Shown one piece after another: positions 5,557 through 5,578 of a stretch of DNA of 5,578 bases. Origin of the DNA: Methylocapsa sp. (GTDB lineage: Bacteria; Pseudomonadota; Alphaproteobacteria; Rhizobiales; Beijerinckiaceae); contig PLUZ01000487.1 of the NCBI GenBank assembly GCA_003162995.1, forward strand, positions 5,463-11,040. The letters are read 5' to 3'. Both the position numbers and the translations under genes were made by a program. The notes beneath the pieces were generated by a model. That model was not told where the DNA came from, did no database searches, and saw nothing but the letters and a program-made list of their open reading frames with translations. Position 1 is the stretch's first letter. Each line of letters starts with the position of its first letter.

Positions 5557-5578
5557 TTAGAGCATGATCCCAAAAAGT
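5557..5578. repeat. Left end of a dispersed Rhizobiales-type intergenic palindromic repeat, cut by the window edge
   Basis: The last bases, TTAGAGCATGATCCCAAAAAGT, match the opening of a short palindromic repeat I recall from many Rhizobiales intergenic regions (typically GAGCATGATCCCGAAAAGT and onward, closing with a complementary GATCATGCTC). Here one base differs, with CAAAAAG in place of CGAAAAG. The other arm would lie beyond the edge, so the identification rests on 22 bases and memory of the family. Confidence 0.6.

Overview
The window reads as chromosomal DNA of an alphaproteobacterium, probably of the order Hyphomicrobiales (Rhizobiales), for example a Beijerinckiaceae or Methylocystaceae relative. 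This rests on the GC-rich coding style, the protein families, and the start of a dispersed repeat at the right edge (AGAGCATGATCCCAAAAAGT) of a type I recall from Rhizobiales intergenic regions. The genus cannot be fixed by eye.

Layout. Minus strand, read from right to left: a YbbA-type ABC ATPase (4107-3403); a gap with hairpins and an AT-rich palindrome (3402-3284); a three-gene cluster made of two half-size YeeE/YedE sulfur-transport membrane proteins (pmpA-like 3283-2867, pmpB-like 2859-2359) and a small cupin that overlaps the second (2368-2021); a 155 bp gap; then the YbbP-type FtsX-like permease, which starts at 1865 and runs off the left edge (621 codons visible). Plus strand: tesA, a GDSL lysophospholipase/thioesterase (4152-4850), divergent from ybbA; then thpR (ligT), an RNA 2',3'-cyclic phosphodiesterase (4975-5508); then a hairpin and the edge repeat.

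How the genes fit together. TesA, YbbA and YbbP form a conserved set in Proteobacteria. YbbA powers the membrane protein YbbP, and TesA hydrolyses lipid or acyl substrates in the periplasm. Here ATPase and permease, normally adjacent, are separated by about 1.5 kb holding the pmpA-pmpB-cupin cluster. That cluster is probably a separate unit for import of a sulfur compound, with its own promoter region upstream of pmpA. No gene for its regulator is present in the window.

The most interesting points are the split ybbA/ybbP pair, the translationally overlapped cupin with a non-canonical metal site next to the sulfur transporter, the palindrome at the pmpA promoter region, and a twin-arginine-like signal on TesA. 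I see no RNA genes, CRISPR array, insertion sequence or clear pseudogene. No wholly new system is evident; these are known families in an unusual arrangement.
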